Assembly: GCA_937906495.1 (NCBI GenBank)
Contig: CALCVT010000108.1
Location: forward strand, 1 to 26,859
DNA length: 26,859 nt
Direction: 5' to 3'
DNA from: an uncultured Prevotella sp.
GTDB taxonomy: Bacteria; Bacteroidota; Bacteroidia; Bacteroidales; Bacteroidaceae
This document shows, in pieces, positions 8,113 to 14,726 of the stretch. A program made the position numbers and the translations under genes. Numbering within the stretch: the first letter of the stretch is position 1; each line of letters begins with the position of its first letter. A model generated the notes under the pieces. That model did not search any database, was not told the DNA's origin, and worked only from the letters and a program-made list of their open reading frames with translations.

Positions 8113-8613
8113 ATATTTTTGCAAATAAGGTATGTATTTCTTGAATAACTTTTTTGCTAAATAATTTATACTTTCGCCTGCATAACTTGATGTATACTTA
8201 TCGAAGCCCCTACTTACGCACGGCAAATTTAGGAACTTCCATCAACTTAGCCAAACACGAGACTAATTTTTTGTCCGGTTTTTCGCCAAACCTATGATTT
8301 TATTCTCATTCTATTCTTTTTTATGCAATATGCAGACCATCCACACAACTACATAAGTATGATTAGTATATCTTTTGTATACATCTCTTTTATGCTATGC
8401 ATACTGATCCGCTTCGGAATATTAGTACTCTGCCTACTTGCACAATTCCAGAACCCATAAATATACAGATTATTGTTTTTACATTATCCAAAATTTGCAA
8501 TGATACCAGCTACCAAGCATAAAGCGAAACACTCACAAGACTTATAAGCCATATCATAAAAAATGAGCAATATTGTAATACACTATATAAATCCTTGATA
8601 ATAGCTAGAAAAA
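8113..8613. other. 500-base AT-rich intergenic region
   Basis: This is the distal part of the gap between exbB and the coiled-coil lipoprotein gene. It shows no recognised gene, no tRNA and no large repeat. Its only notable contents are the plus-strand TATTTTTG box at 8114-8121 and the 45-codon hydrophobic ORF at 8323-8460, listed separately. Confidence 0.6.
8323..8460 (+). CDS. possible small membrane protein, 45 residues
   Basis: A plus-strand frame from ATG at 8323 to TAA at 8460 encodes 45 residues. Residues about 11-41 are strongly hydrophobic (SISFVYISFMLCILIRFGI then LVLCLLA), enough for one membrane helix. It lies alone in a gap between minus-strand genes. A possible promoter box (TATTTTTG, 8114-8121) is about 200 bases upstream. 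AT-rich DNA readily yields short hydrophobic frames by chance, and no family is recognised, so this is a weak call. Confidence 0.2.
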   Translation: MQYADHPHNYISMISISFVYISFMLCILIRFGILVLCLLAQFQNP

Positions 8614-8658
8614 TGCAGCCTTGTGAATTGCTGATATCAAGCAATCCGCAAGGCTGCA
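8609..8658 (-). terminator. intrinsic terminator of the coiled-coil lipoprotein gene
   Basis: TGCAGCCTTG (8614-8623) pairs perfectly with CAAGGCTGCA (8649-8658), and ATTGCT/AGCAAT pairs inside the loop. On the minus strand the stem is followed by TTTTT (8613-8609). It lies 24 bases after the stop codon. Confidence 0.85.
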
Positions 8659-8681
8659 CATAAGTCTATATAAACACTAAA

Positions 8682-9566
8682 TTATTTAGTCATATTCAAG
8701 CTACCAGAACCTATCATTTGTCCATCAGCAAAGACATATGCCGTATAGGTACCTGCGCTTAGATATTCTGAGATAGGCACATAGAGTGTTACACGGGTTT
8801 CCTCACCAGTATATTCAATTGTCCGCGCTGCCGAATAGCCTATAGAACGATTTTCGTATTGGAAGTTACCCGATTGTCCGGCTACCTGCTGATTCGGCTT
8901 AAGCAAACGAACATAAACTGTGCGATTTCCAGCATTTGCAGTTACGTTACGCGTAATAGTAAATGTAATGCCAAAGCGCGTGATGTCCTTACTGCGGCGA
9001 GCAGCCTTTCCATTTTTCTTAAGGGGCGAAATACTCACACCTGTTGCATTAAGTTGTGCTGCAATGGCAACCTTTTCATTAAGATGTGTATTCTGCGCCT
9101 GAATATTTGAATTCTCCATGCGCGTACGTTCTGCTACTGCCAAAGCCTCATCACGTTCTCCTATAAGCATTTGGTTTACTTGATGCAGCGAATCTACTTG
9201 ACGTATATAATCGCGCAGTACAGCACGAACGGTTGCCAGTTCTTTTTTAAGTCTAAGTATTTCGGCAGAACTGTTTGCTTTGGTATTTTGCAATTCTTTG
9301 AGCAGTGCTTCTGCACGTGCCTGCTCTTCGTTGAGCCGCACTATCAGAGAGTCGTCCTTTACACTTTTCTTTAATTCGCCATACTGACTGGCAAATTCTG
9401 CATACTGGTTCTCCATTTCGCGTTTATCCAATTCCGCAAGTTGTCGGAGTTCCTCAAGTTCTTTTTCCTTATCAGCCAGCTTTTTGTCATTTCCACACGA
9501 TACCAAAGCAACCGACATTGCCGATATCATCAAAAAACCAAGCAATACGATGGAAATCTTTTTCAT
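8682..9566 (-). CDS. coiled-coil lipoprotein of unknown function
   Basis: The 294-residue protein has a lipoprotein signal with lipobox LVSC (Cys24). A long charged coiled coil (about residues 28-170, for example LADKEKELEELRQLAELDKR) is followed by a short basic linker (KKNGKAARRSKD) and a beta-rich C-terminal domain of about 100 residues. That domain has strands such as TVYVRLLKPNQQ, TRVTLYVPI and TYTAYVFADGQ, resembling an immunoglobulin-like sandwich. I do not recognise a named family. The layout suggests a membrane-anchored spacer displaying a small binding domain, but that is inference. The gene has its own promoter-like and terminator signals, so it is probably monocistronic. Confidence 0.85.
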   Translation of the reverse strand: MKKISIVLLGFLMISAMSVALVSCGNDKKLADKEKELEELRQLAELDKREMENQYAEFASQYGELKKSVKDDSLIVRLNEEQARAEALLKELQNTKANSSAEILRLKKELATVRAVLRDYIRQVDSLHQVNQMLIGERDEALAVAERTRMENSNIQAQNTHLNEKVAIAAQLNATGVSISPLKKNGKAARRSKDITRFGITFTITRNVTANAGNRTVYVRLLKPNQQVAGQSGNFQYENRSIGYSAARTIEYTGEETRVTLYVPISEYLSAGTYTAYVFADGQMIGSGSLNMTK

Positions 9567-9607
9567 TCGATAATAGTTTTATTGATAAAAGAAAATTTGC
9601 TGCCGCC

Positions 9608-9641
9608 CAAAGTTATTTTCTATACCTATCTATATAACAAA
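9608..9641 (-). promoter_or_regulatory. promoter of the coiled-coil lipoprotein gene
   Basis: Minus-strand TTTG (9641-9638), 22 bases, then TAACTTTG (9615-9608). This predicts a leader of about 35 bases to the ATG at 9566. The -7 box is a full match to TAnnTTTG; the spacing is long. Confidence 0.5.
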
Positions 9642-9705
9642 GGAGAGGCGTCAAAGACAAGCCTTTGTTCATTGCTCTGATGTAAGGTTTGCCTTTGCGC
9701 CCTCC
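9642..9705 (-). terminator. long imperfect hairpin, probable ilvE terminator
   Basis: On the minus strand GGAGGGCG-CAAAGGCAAACC can pair with GGCTTGTCTTTG-A-CGCCTCTCC, about 20 bp with two single-base bulges and one mismatch around a 22-base loop. TTTGTTAT follows. It lies 45 bases past the ilvE stop and immediately upstream of the next gene's promoter. A smaller hairpin, TACTGC/GCAGTA, lies at 9719-9736. Confidence 0.5.
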
Positions 9706-9750
9706 CATTTATTCAACCTACTGCTTCAGCGCAGTAACCGGTCTGTATGC

Positions 9751-10770
9751 TTATTCAATAACTGTAGTCCATCCGTGCTTGTCGGGTTCGGTACCATACT
9801 GAATAGCGCGGAGCAGGTTATAGAGTTTTTCGGAGATAGGACCAGGCTTACCGTCCTTAGAAATTACATAGCTCTTCTTATTCTCCAAGTCATCTATTTT
9901 ACGGATGGGGCTAATAACAGCTGCCGTTCCGCAAGCACCGGCCTCCTCAAAGGTTTCAAGTTCTTCTTCAGGTATAGGACGAACTTCTACTTCATAACCC
10001 AAATCAAGTGCCAACTGCTGCAAACTGCGGTTAGTAATTGAGGGAAGAATAGAAGATGACTTCGGAGTGATGTATTTGCCTTCCTTTATACCAAAGAAGT
10101 TGGCTGCACCACATTCGTCTATATATTTCTTTTCGCGGGCATCAAGGTAGAACTCTGAAGCATACCCAGCTTCGTGAGCAATCTGGTTTGCTTTCAAACT
10201 TGCTGCATAGTTACCACCTACTTTGTAACGGCCGGTACCCAGAGGAGCTGCACGGTCATAATCACGGATAATAACATAGTCGTTTGTTGCAAAGCCACCC
10301 TTGAAATAAGGACCTACGGGCGATACAAAGATTACAAACAAATACTCATCGGCTGGATGAACACCTACTTGAGCACCTGTACCAATCAGCAAGGGGCGCA
10401 GATAGAGCGACGCACCACTTTCATAGGGAGGAATGAAACGCTCGTTAAGAAGAATAACTTTGCGCACCATTTCTTCGAAAAGTTCCGTAGGAGGTTCAGC
10501 CATCAAAATACCGCGGCAGGTGTTCTGCAAACGTTCAGCATTGTCCTTTACACGGAATGCACGAATCTTACCATCAGGGCAACGGAAAGCCTTCAATCCT
10601 TCAAAGGCCTCCTGGCCATAGTGAAGAGCCGTTGCGGCCATATGGATGTCGATTGTCTCAGAAGACGAAATTTCTATCTCGCCCCATTTTCCGTTACGGT
10701 AGTAGCAACGTACGTTGTAGTCCGTGCGCATGTAGCCAAACTTTAAGTTGGCCCAATCTATATTCTGCAT
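9751..10770 (-). CDS. ilvE: branched-chain amino acid aminotransferase
   Basis: The enzyme catalyses PLP-dependent transamination between Leu, Ile or Val and 2-oxoglutarate, the last step of their synthesis. The 339-residue protein is a fold-type-IV aminotransferase of the BCAT class II type. Its features are the N-terminal DYNVRCYYRNGKWGEIE, HYGQEAFEGLKAFR near residue 60, and GTGRYKVGGNYAASL, whose Lys is the PLP-binding residue. EFYLDAREKKYIDECGAANFFG and ACGTAAVISPI contact the cofactor and substrate. Length and motifs are complete. It is flanked by its own promoter box and a terminator-like hairpin and is not in an ilv cluster here. Confidence 0.95.
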   Translation of the reverse strand: MQNIDWANLKFGYMRTDYNVRCYYRNGKWGEIEISSSETIDIHMAATALHYGQEAFEGLKAFRCPDGKIRAFRVKDNAERLQNTCRGILMAEPPTELFEEMVRKVILLNERFIPPYESGASLYLRPLLIGTGAQVGVHPADEYLFVIFVSPVGPYFKGGFATNDYVIIRDYDRAAPLGTGRYKVGGNYAASLKANQIAHEAGYASEFYLDAREKKYIDECGAANFFGIKEGKYITPKSSSILPSITNRSLQQLALDLGYEVEVRPIPEEELETFEEAGACGTAAVISPIRKIDDLENKKSYVISKDGKPGPISEKLYNLLRAIQYGTEPDKHGWTTVIE

Positions 10771-10810
10771 AATGCTTTATGGTTAGAATTAGGTTAATAA
10801 TTAGTCGCAG

Positions 10811-10818
10811 CAAAATTA
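10811..10818 (-). promoter_or_regulatory. -7 promoter box of ilvE
   Basis: Minus-strand TAATTTTG fits TAnnTTTG and predicts a leader of about 35 bases to the ATG at 10770. No clear -33 element at the usual distance. Confidence 0.5.
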
Positions 10819-10862
10819 GTCATTAAATTGATAGAAGCTGCTTTCAAATGCATTTTTTTTAG

Positions 10863-10896
10863 ATTTGTCCCATAAAATCCACAAATCAGGACAAAT
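10863..10896. promoter_or_regulatory. inverted repeat upstream of ilvE, possible operator
   Basis: ATTTGTCC (10863-10870) and GGACAAAT (10889-10896) form a perfect 8-bp inverted repeat with an 18-base spacer, roughly 50-90 bases upstream of the predicted ilvE transcription start. The position would suit an activator site. Evidence is symmetry only. Confidence 0.25.
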
Positions 10897-10986
10897 ACAT
10901 CCTTGCTTTTACCACTTTAAACTCACTTTCTGCCCTCCCTATCCATTCAAACCAAGCCTCGTAAACGTCAAAATCGCCCTCAACTG

Positions 10987-11017
10987 TTTGTCAAACAGGA
11001 AAAAGATTGTACTTTTG
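10987..11017 (+). promoter_or_regulatory. consensus Bacteroidetes promoter
   Basis: TTTG (10987-10990), exactly 19 bases, then TACTTTTG (11010-11017). This is the best match to the -33/-7 consensus in the window. Predicted transcription start is about 11024, which is 270 bases ahead of the DAHP synthase gene and about 165 bases ahead of an intrinsic terminator. Confidence 0.7.
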
Positions 11018-11023
11018 CCTATA

Positions 11024-11187
11024 CAACAATTGCGCAAATCCGGACAATACCACGGCTTTGGCGTTCACTCTCTGCCATAACTGCACCGGTTTGCAGCATC
11101 GGCCGGGCAACATGCGATATGCACCGATACTTAGCCAACCACAGTAAGCAGTCTGCCCCGCTTCACTCTTGTGAAAGCGGGATTTTT
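11024..11187 (+). ncRNA. candidate small RNA or attenuated leader ahead of DAHP synthase
   Basis: The segment is bounded by a consensus promoter (10987-11017) and an intrinsic terminator (11157-11187), giving a transcript of about 165 bases. Foldable elements inside include CTGCA/TGCAG (hairpin, loop CCGGTT), ATCGG/CCGAT enclosing a GCA/TGC stem, and TTGGC/GCCAA closing both, so a branched structure is plausible. The longest internal frame from ATG (11111) is 11 codons and holds no run of Phe, Tyr or Trp codons, which argues against a classical aromatic leader peptide. Two readings remain: a stand-alone RNA (a 6S-like or other Bacteroidales RNA), or a terminator-based leader for the gene at 11297. 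No known family could be assigned by eye. Confidence 0.45.
11157..11187 (+). terminator. intrinsic terminator or attenuator
   Basis: CCCGCTTCAC, loop TCTT, GTG-A-AAGCGGG: a 10-bp stem with one bulged A, followed by ATTTTTACTTT on the plus strand. It lies 110 bases upstream of the DAHP synthase start, so it ends a short upstream transcript or attenuates readthrough. Confidence 0.8.
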
Positions 11188-11296
11188 ACTTTATCATAGC
11201 TCTCTGCCTAATGTAATTGCCATCTTCCAAAAGTTTTGGATTCCACTAGCTAACGCTATTTAAACTCCTATTCTCTTCATACAAATACACCTTTTT

Positions 11297-12376
11297 ATGG
11301 AACTGTCACTTTCTGCCCTTCAACTAACCAATAACTCCGCTGTTGCTATACGCCCCGTTGTTATTGCCGGTCCATGCTCGGCCGAAACTGAGGAGCAGGT
11401 TATGCTAACAGCTTCTCAATTGGTTAAATCAGGCATAAAGCTCTTTAGGGCAGGCATCTGGAAACCACGCACCAAACCCGGAGGCTTTGAAGGGGTAGGC
11501 ACTAAGGGCTTACCTTGGCTTATACGGGTACAACAAGAACTGGGCATGAAAGTTTGTACAGAGGTTGCCACACGAACACACGTATGCGAAGCTATACAGG
11601 CGGGTATCGATGTATTATGGATTGGGGCCCGTACTGCTGCGAACCCTTTTGCAATGCAGGAGATTGCCGATGCACTACGTGGAAACGATATTCCTGTCTT
11701 GGTCAAAAATCCGGTAAACCCAGACCTTGAACTTTGGATTGGTGGACTTGAACGGCTCAACCAGGCTGGCGTCAAACGCTTAGGGGTTATTCACCGCGGA
11801 TTTTCGACTTATGGTAAACACACCTACCGCAACCTGCCCATGTGGCACATACCCATCGAACTGAGACGACGCATTCCGGGACTTCCAATTTTTGGTGATC
11901 CGAGCCATATTGGAGGTAAACGCGAATTGATTGCACCACTTTGTCAGGAGGCTATGGATTTAGGCTATGACGGACTGATTATTGAATGTCACTGCTCGCC
12001 CGAGGCTGCATGGAGCGATGCGCAACAGCAAGTAACTCCCAAGGCGTTAGCAGACATACTCAACAAATTAATTATCCGTAAGGTTAATGAGTCGATTGAA
12101 AATTTGGATGTCATGCGACACCAAATTGACGAAATTGATAACCAACTCATCGAACTGCTATCTAAACGGATGCAAATCAGCCGCGAAATCGGGCAACACA
12201 AACGTGAGCATGGAATGACGGTTGTACAAACTCACCGCTATACCGAAATTCTTAACAAACGGGGTATGCAAGGTGTACTTGGCGGGCTATCGGCCGACTT
12301 TATACAAACACTTTTCGAAAGTATCCATGAAGAGAGTGTGCGCCAGCAAATAATGATTATGAATAAAGAGGACTAA
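11297..12376 (+). CDS. bifunctional DAHP synthase / chorismate mutase
   Basis: The N-terminal domain (about residues 15-260) is a type I-beta (AroF/KdsA-like) 3-deoxy-7-phosphoheptulonate synthase, the first step of aromatic synthesis from PEP and erythrose 4-phosphate. Motifs are AGPCSAE (24-30, metal-binding Cys27), FRAGIWKPRTKPGGFEG, KNPVNPDLELWIGG, IFGDPSHIGGKR and IECHCSPEAAWSDAQQQ. The C-terminal domain (about 270-355) is an AroQ-type chorismate mutase (MRHQIDEIDNQLIELLSKRM then REIGQHKREHG), converting chorismate to prephenate. Such fusions are known in Bacteroidetes and in some Firmicutes, where the mutase domain can act as the feedback sensor. Here it is not next to pheA or tyrA. The promoter at 10987 with the terminator at 11157 may govern it. 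Confidence 0.95.
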   Translation: MELSLSALQLTNNSAVAIRPVVIAGPCSAETEEQVMLTASQLVKSGIKLFRAGIWKPRTKPGGFEGVGTKGLPWLIRVQQELGMKVCTEVATRTHVCEAIQAGIDVLWIGARTAANPFAMQEIADALRGNDIPVLVKNPVNPDLELWIGGLERLNQAGVKRLGVIHRGFSTYGKHTYRNLPMWHIPIELRRRIPGLPIFGDPSHIGGKRELIAPLCQEAMDLGYDGLIIECHCSPEAAWSDAQQQVTPKALADILNKLIIRKVNESIENLDVMRHQIDEIDNQLIELLSKRMQISREIGQHKREHGMTVVQTHRYTEILNKRGMQGVLGGLSADFIQTLFESIHEESVRQQIMIMNKED

Positions 12377-12443
12377 ACTTACGTTTTTAAATCTATTTTC
12401 TGATGCTGGGTGCTATCAACTAAAAACTTCTAAAACCATCTGA

Positions 12444-12492
12444 TAATACCGGGAAGCACAATGCTCACAATTGCTTGTGCTTCCCGGTATTA
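12444..12492. terminator. perfect 18-bp inverted repeat, bidirectional terminator
   Basis: Left arm 12444-12461 (TAATACCGGGAAGCACAA) is perfectly complementary to 12475-12492, with a 13-base loop. It lies between the convergent DAHP synthase and DUF3298 genes and can end both. Flanking T tracts are weak; the A/T base of the stem may substitute. Confidence 0.75.
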
Positions 12493-12536
12493 AATTGTGC
12501 AACAACTCCTAAGGCAGAATTTGCACAAAGGCGTTT

Positions 12537-13463
12537 CTACTTCACTTGTTTAAAGGTATTGGCCAACTTTACTTGTTCGCTAAAGTCGGGGGTCAGTTCG
12601 CTCTTGAGTGCTTGATAGGTAAGACTTACCTCTATAGAGCCATCAGCATAGCAACCTATTGCATAAGGCGGAAAAACAAATGTCAACCCCTTAGAAGTAG
12701 GATAAAAAGTCGGAACTTCTTCGGCTGCCATATAACTGGTTCCGCGCTTATTATTCATTTCTTGAATACGTCTATTCAGCAACTTCATCAAAGTTTTACC
12801 TTGCGGTTGAATAAATACATTCTCTGCCGTATAAACCCGACCGCTCTTGCGGTCGAAAATCGCAAACTCCGAAGCGCCACCCCCATGTGCTCCACCGCTA
12901 TACGAGTACTCAAAAACCTCAAAGGTGGTCAGTGTAGGCGATGTCTGAACCATCCGTAAACGACACTCCCTTTCGTATGACATGCAACGGTCACTGCCCG
13001 ATTTATTCAGCTGATTTAATTGATTATTGCTTACCTTCTTAGACGAAATGGATGAAAACTCTTCGGCATAAGCAGGCAGTCCAAGAAAGTCGGAAACAGC
13101 TTTTTCTATCGTTGTCGAAGCATTCCGGTCAAACAACAATTTTACTAAATGACTATGCAAGGACGTCAAGTCGCTACACCCAGCCAACGCTATGGGCCAC
13201 TCTAAATCGACCGTATTGTAACTACACAGATACTGTTCGAGTTCTTTCTCTTTTTCTGTCGATAGCCAGCAGACCTCTTGCTTTATTTGCTTAAAATTAT
13301 CTGCTTTAGGGATTTCTTCTGGTACTATCGGTTCTTCGCTCACGTGCTTCACCGTATCTGTCAGTTCTTTCTGCTGTTCTTGTGCAGGCTGTTGCTTTTT
13401 GCAGCCCGCCATCACCACAGCTAAGACCGCTATACCTATATAAACAAAAAACTTCTTCATCAT
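12537..13463 (-). CDS. DUF3298 (RsiV-like) domain lipoprotein
   Basis: The 308-residue protein has a lipoprotein signal with lipobox VMAGC (Cys21), followed by a low-complexity Gln/Glu/Lys stretch. The C-terminal half matches the DUF4163/DUF3298 pair: EYSYSGGAHGGGASEFAIFD (about 185-204), then a helix MKLLNRRIQEM and the terminal FVFPPYAIGCYADGSIEVSL motif. The extracytoplasmic part of the B. subtilis anti-sigma factor RsiV has this fold and binds lysozyme, but this protein has no cytoplasmic anti-sigma domain, so only the fold is transferable. It starts 22 bases after the DUF554 gene and is probably co-transcribed with it. Start could be 13463 or the next Met at 13460. Confidence 0.88.
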   Translation of the reverse strand: MMKKFFVYIGIAVLAVVMAGCKKQQPAQEQQKELTDTVKHVSEEPIVPEEIPKADNFKQIKQEVCWLSTEKEKELEQYLCSYNTVDLEWPIALAGCSDLTSLHSHLVKLLFDRNASTTIEKAVSDFLGLPAYAEEFSSISSKKVSNNQLNQLNKSGSDRCMSYERECRLRMVQTSPTLTTFEVFEYSYSGGAHGGGASEFAIFDRKSGRVYTAENVFIQPQGKTLMKLLNRRIQEMNNKRGTSYMAAEEVPTFYPTSKGLTFVFPPYAIGCYADGSIEVSLTYQALKSELTPDFSEQVKLANTFKQVK

Positions 13464-13485
13464 TACTGAGTATGTTTGGGGTTAT

Positions 13486-14184
13486 TCAAAAACAAGCAGC
13501 TACGGTTAAAACCAAATAGCGCACGCCAAAGAAAATCATGGGCATAAAGAGTGCTGGCAGCAAATTGATGGTTTTACAGTCCTTAATGTTCAAAATGCCT
13601 AAGCCCGATGCAGCAATCATAATACCACCGACCAACGAGATTTCAACAATCAACTCTTCCGAAATCAAGTTACTCGAAAGTTTGGCCAATCCATAGATAG
13701 CCGACATCCAAACAAAAACAACCACCGAGGTTATGGCTGTACCAAAACCATAAGAGGCCGACAATACAATCATGGTAACAAAGTTGAGTGTAGCAGCCGT
13801 CATCAAGTAGGTATCATCTTGATAGAGGGCACTCATTACCGGCCCCATCATAGCCAATGTACCTACACAGCATAACAATACAGCCGTAGTAATGCCTTCG
13901 GCCAAATTCGATGTTGATATGCGACGGGTTGCAGCATCCATACGCTGGTCTAATTTGAGCAATGTTCCCACCAGTCCACCTATAGCTAAAAAGAATATAA
14001 AAAGCACTGGATACTGTGTTTTTACCATATTCTCCATTGCCACGTTGATGCCCAATATCAACGCACAGAGCCCCATAGCTGTATTCAGTACATTGATATA
14101 CTTTTCACTGATTTTGGTACGAAAAAGCGCACCGATAGCACAGCCGACAACTACGGCTATCGCATTGATAACAATAGCAAACAT
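13486..14184 (-). CDS. DUF554 family membrane protein
   Basis: The 232-residue protein is almost all membrane helices: residues 1-21 (MFAIVINAIAVVVGCAIGAL), then a helix with LNTAMGLCALILGINVA, FIFFLAIGGLVGTLLKLD, VLLCCVGTLAMMGPV, and two or three more to the C-terminus. The N-terminal GxxxGxxF motif and the GLCALILGI stretch are typical of DUF554 (YdfK/YqgA family), putative inner-membrane transporters of unknown substrate. It is the first gene of a two-gene unit with the DUF3298 lipoprotein. A possible -7 box lies 258 bases upstream, so the leader would be long. Confidence 0.9.
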   Translation of the reverse strand: MFAIVINAIAVVVGCAIGALFRTKISEKYINVLNTAMGLCALILGINVAMENMVKTQYPVLFIFFLAIGGLVGTLLKLDQRMDAATRRISTSNLAEGITTAVLLCCVGTLAMMGPVMSALYQDDTYLMTAATLNFVTMIVLSASYGFGTAITSVVVFVWMSAIYGLAKLSSNLISEELIVEISLVGGIMIAASGLGILNIKDCKTINLLPALFMPMIFFGVRYLVLTVAACF

Positions 14185-14634
14185 AACAGATGATAACTTA
14201 TTAGATAAAGATTAGTAGTTAACGGGCCGCTCCAGACATACATGCGCCCATCCGTCACTGCCCTGAAGTCTTGTTTTTTATTTGGAATGACATAATTTGC
14301 CGTATTAGTAGCCCAACAACCATGCTGCGAAAGCATGAAGAGGACAAACTAAACCCGGCATTTTTAATACCAGCTCCATTACTATTTCGAGGACGTTCAG
14401 CCAACAAAAACAGACAGGAAGTCTGGCTTGCAAATCTGCGGCAAAGATACAGCAATGAAATGGTAAATAAAAGGAAATAACGCGATTTTATTTTTGTCAT
14501 TTACAGCAAAATCAAGCCTGCCAGAACTAAGCAGAAGGCTTTTTCTATATGTCCAAAACCATCCGCCTGCCCTAAGAATGAGCAGATACAAAACTTTTAG
14601 ACTACTTTGAAGCTTGATTTCTGCATTTATTTTG
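14185..14634. other. 450-base divergent intergenic region
   Basis: This lies between the divergently transcribed DUF554 and carboxyltransferase genes. It contains a minus-strand box TATCTTTG at 14442-14449 (possible DUF554 promoter), a small hairpin CATGCT-GCGAA-AGCATG near 14320, and a weak hairpin followed by five Ts at 14515-14545 on the plus strand. No coding frame is convincing. Confidence 0.5.
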
Positions 14635-14642
14635 TATTTTTG
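14614..14642 (+). promoter_or_regulatory. promoter of the carboxyltransferase gene
   Basis: TTG (14614-14616), 18 bases, then TATTTTTG (14635-14642), a full TAnnTTTG match. Predicted start is about 14649, giving a leader of about 78 bases. Confidence 0.6.
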
Positions 14643-14648
14643 CAGCGC

Positions 14649-14677
14649 ATTGCTCAAATATTAGTTTTTTGAGCAAT
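14649..14677 (+). promoter_or_regulatory. 5'-terminal hairpin of the carboxyltransferase leader
   Basis: ATTGCTCAAA (14649-14658) and TTTGAGCAAT (14668-14677) pair perfectly over 10 bp with a 9-base loop. It begins almost exactly at the predicted transcription start. It could stabilise the mRNA 5' end or, at the DNA level, be an operator. Confidence 0.45.
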
Positions 14678-14726
14678 CACGGCATTTTCTCAATAACTGA
14701 AAACTATATAGTCCCCAATAACAAGT

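Noticed and set aside
49..11047. The word CCGGACAA recurring in intergenic DNA (49-56, 8271-8278 reversed, 11040-11047)
   Set aside because: It also occurs inside a coding region near 8874, and an 8-base word is expected about once by chance on two strands of this length; no consistent relation to promoters.
10865..11080. A 71-codon plus-strand frame between ilvE and the DAHP synthase gene
   Set aside because: It spans the consensus promoter at 10987-11017 and resembles no family; the promoter-terminator reading explains the region better.
14255..14657. Two minus-strand frames of 81 and 86 codons in the DUF554-carboxyltransferase gap
   Set aside because: They overlap each other and the carboxyltransferase promoter, and show no domain or signal sequence pattern.
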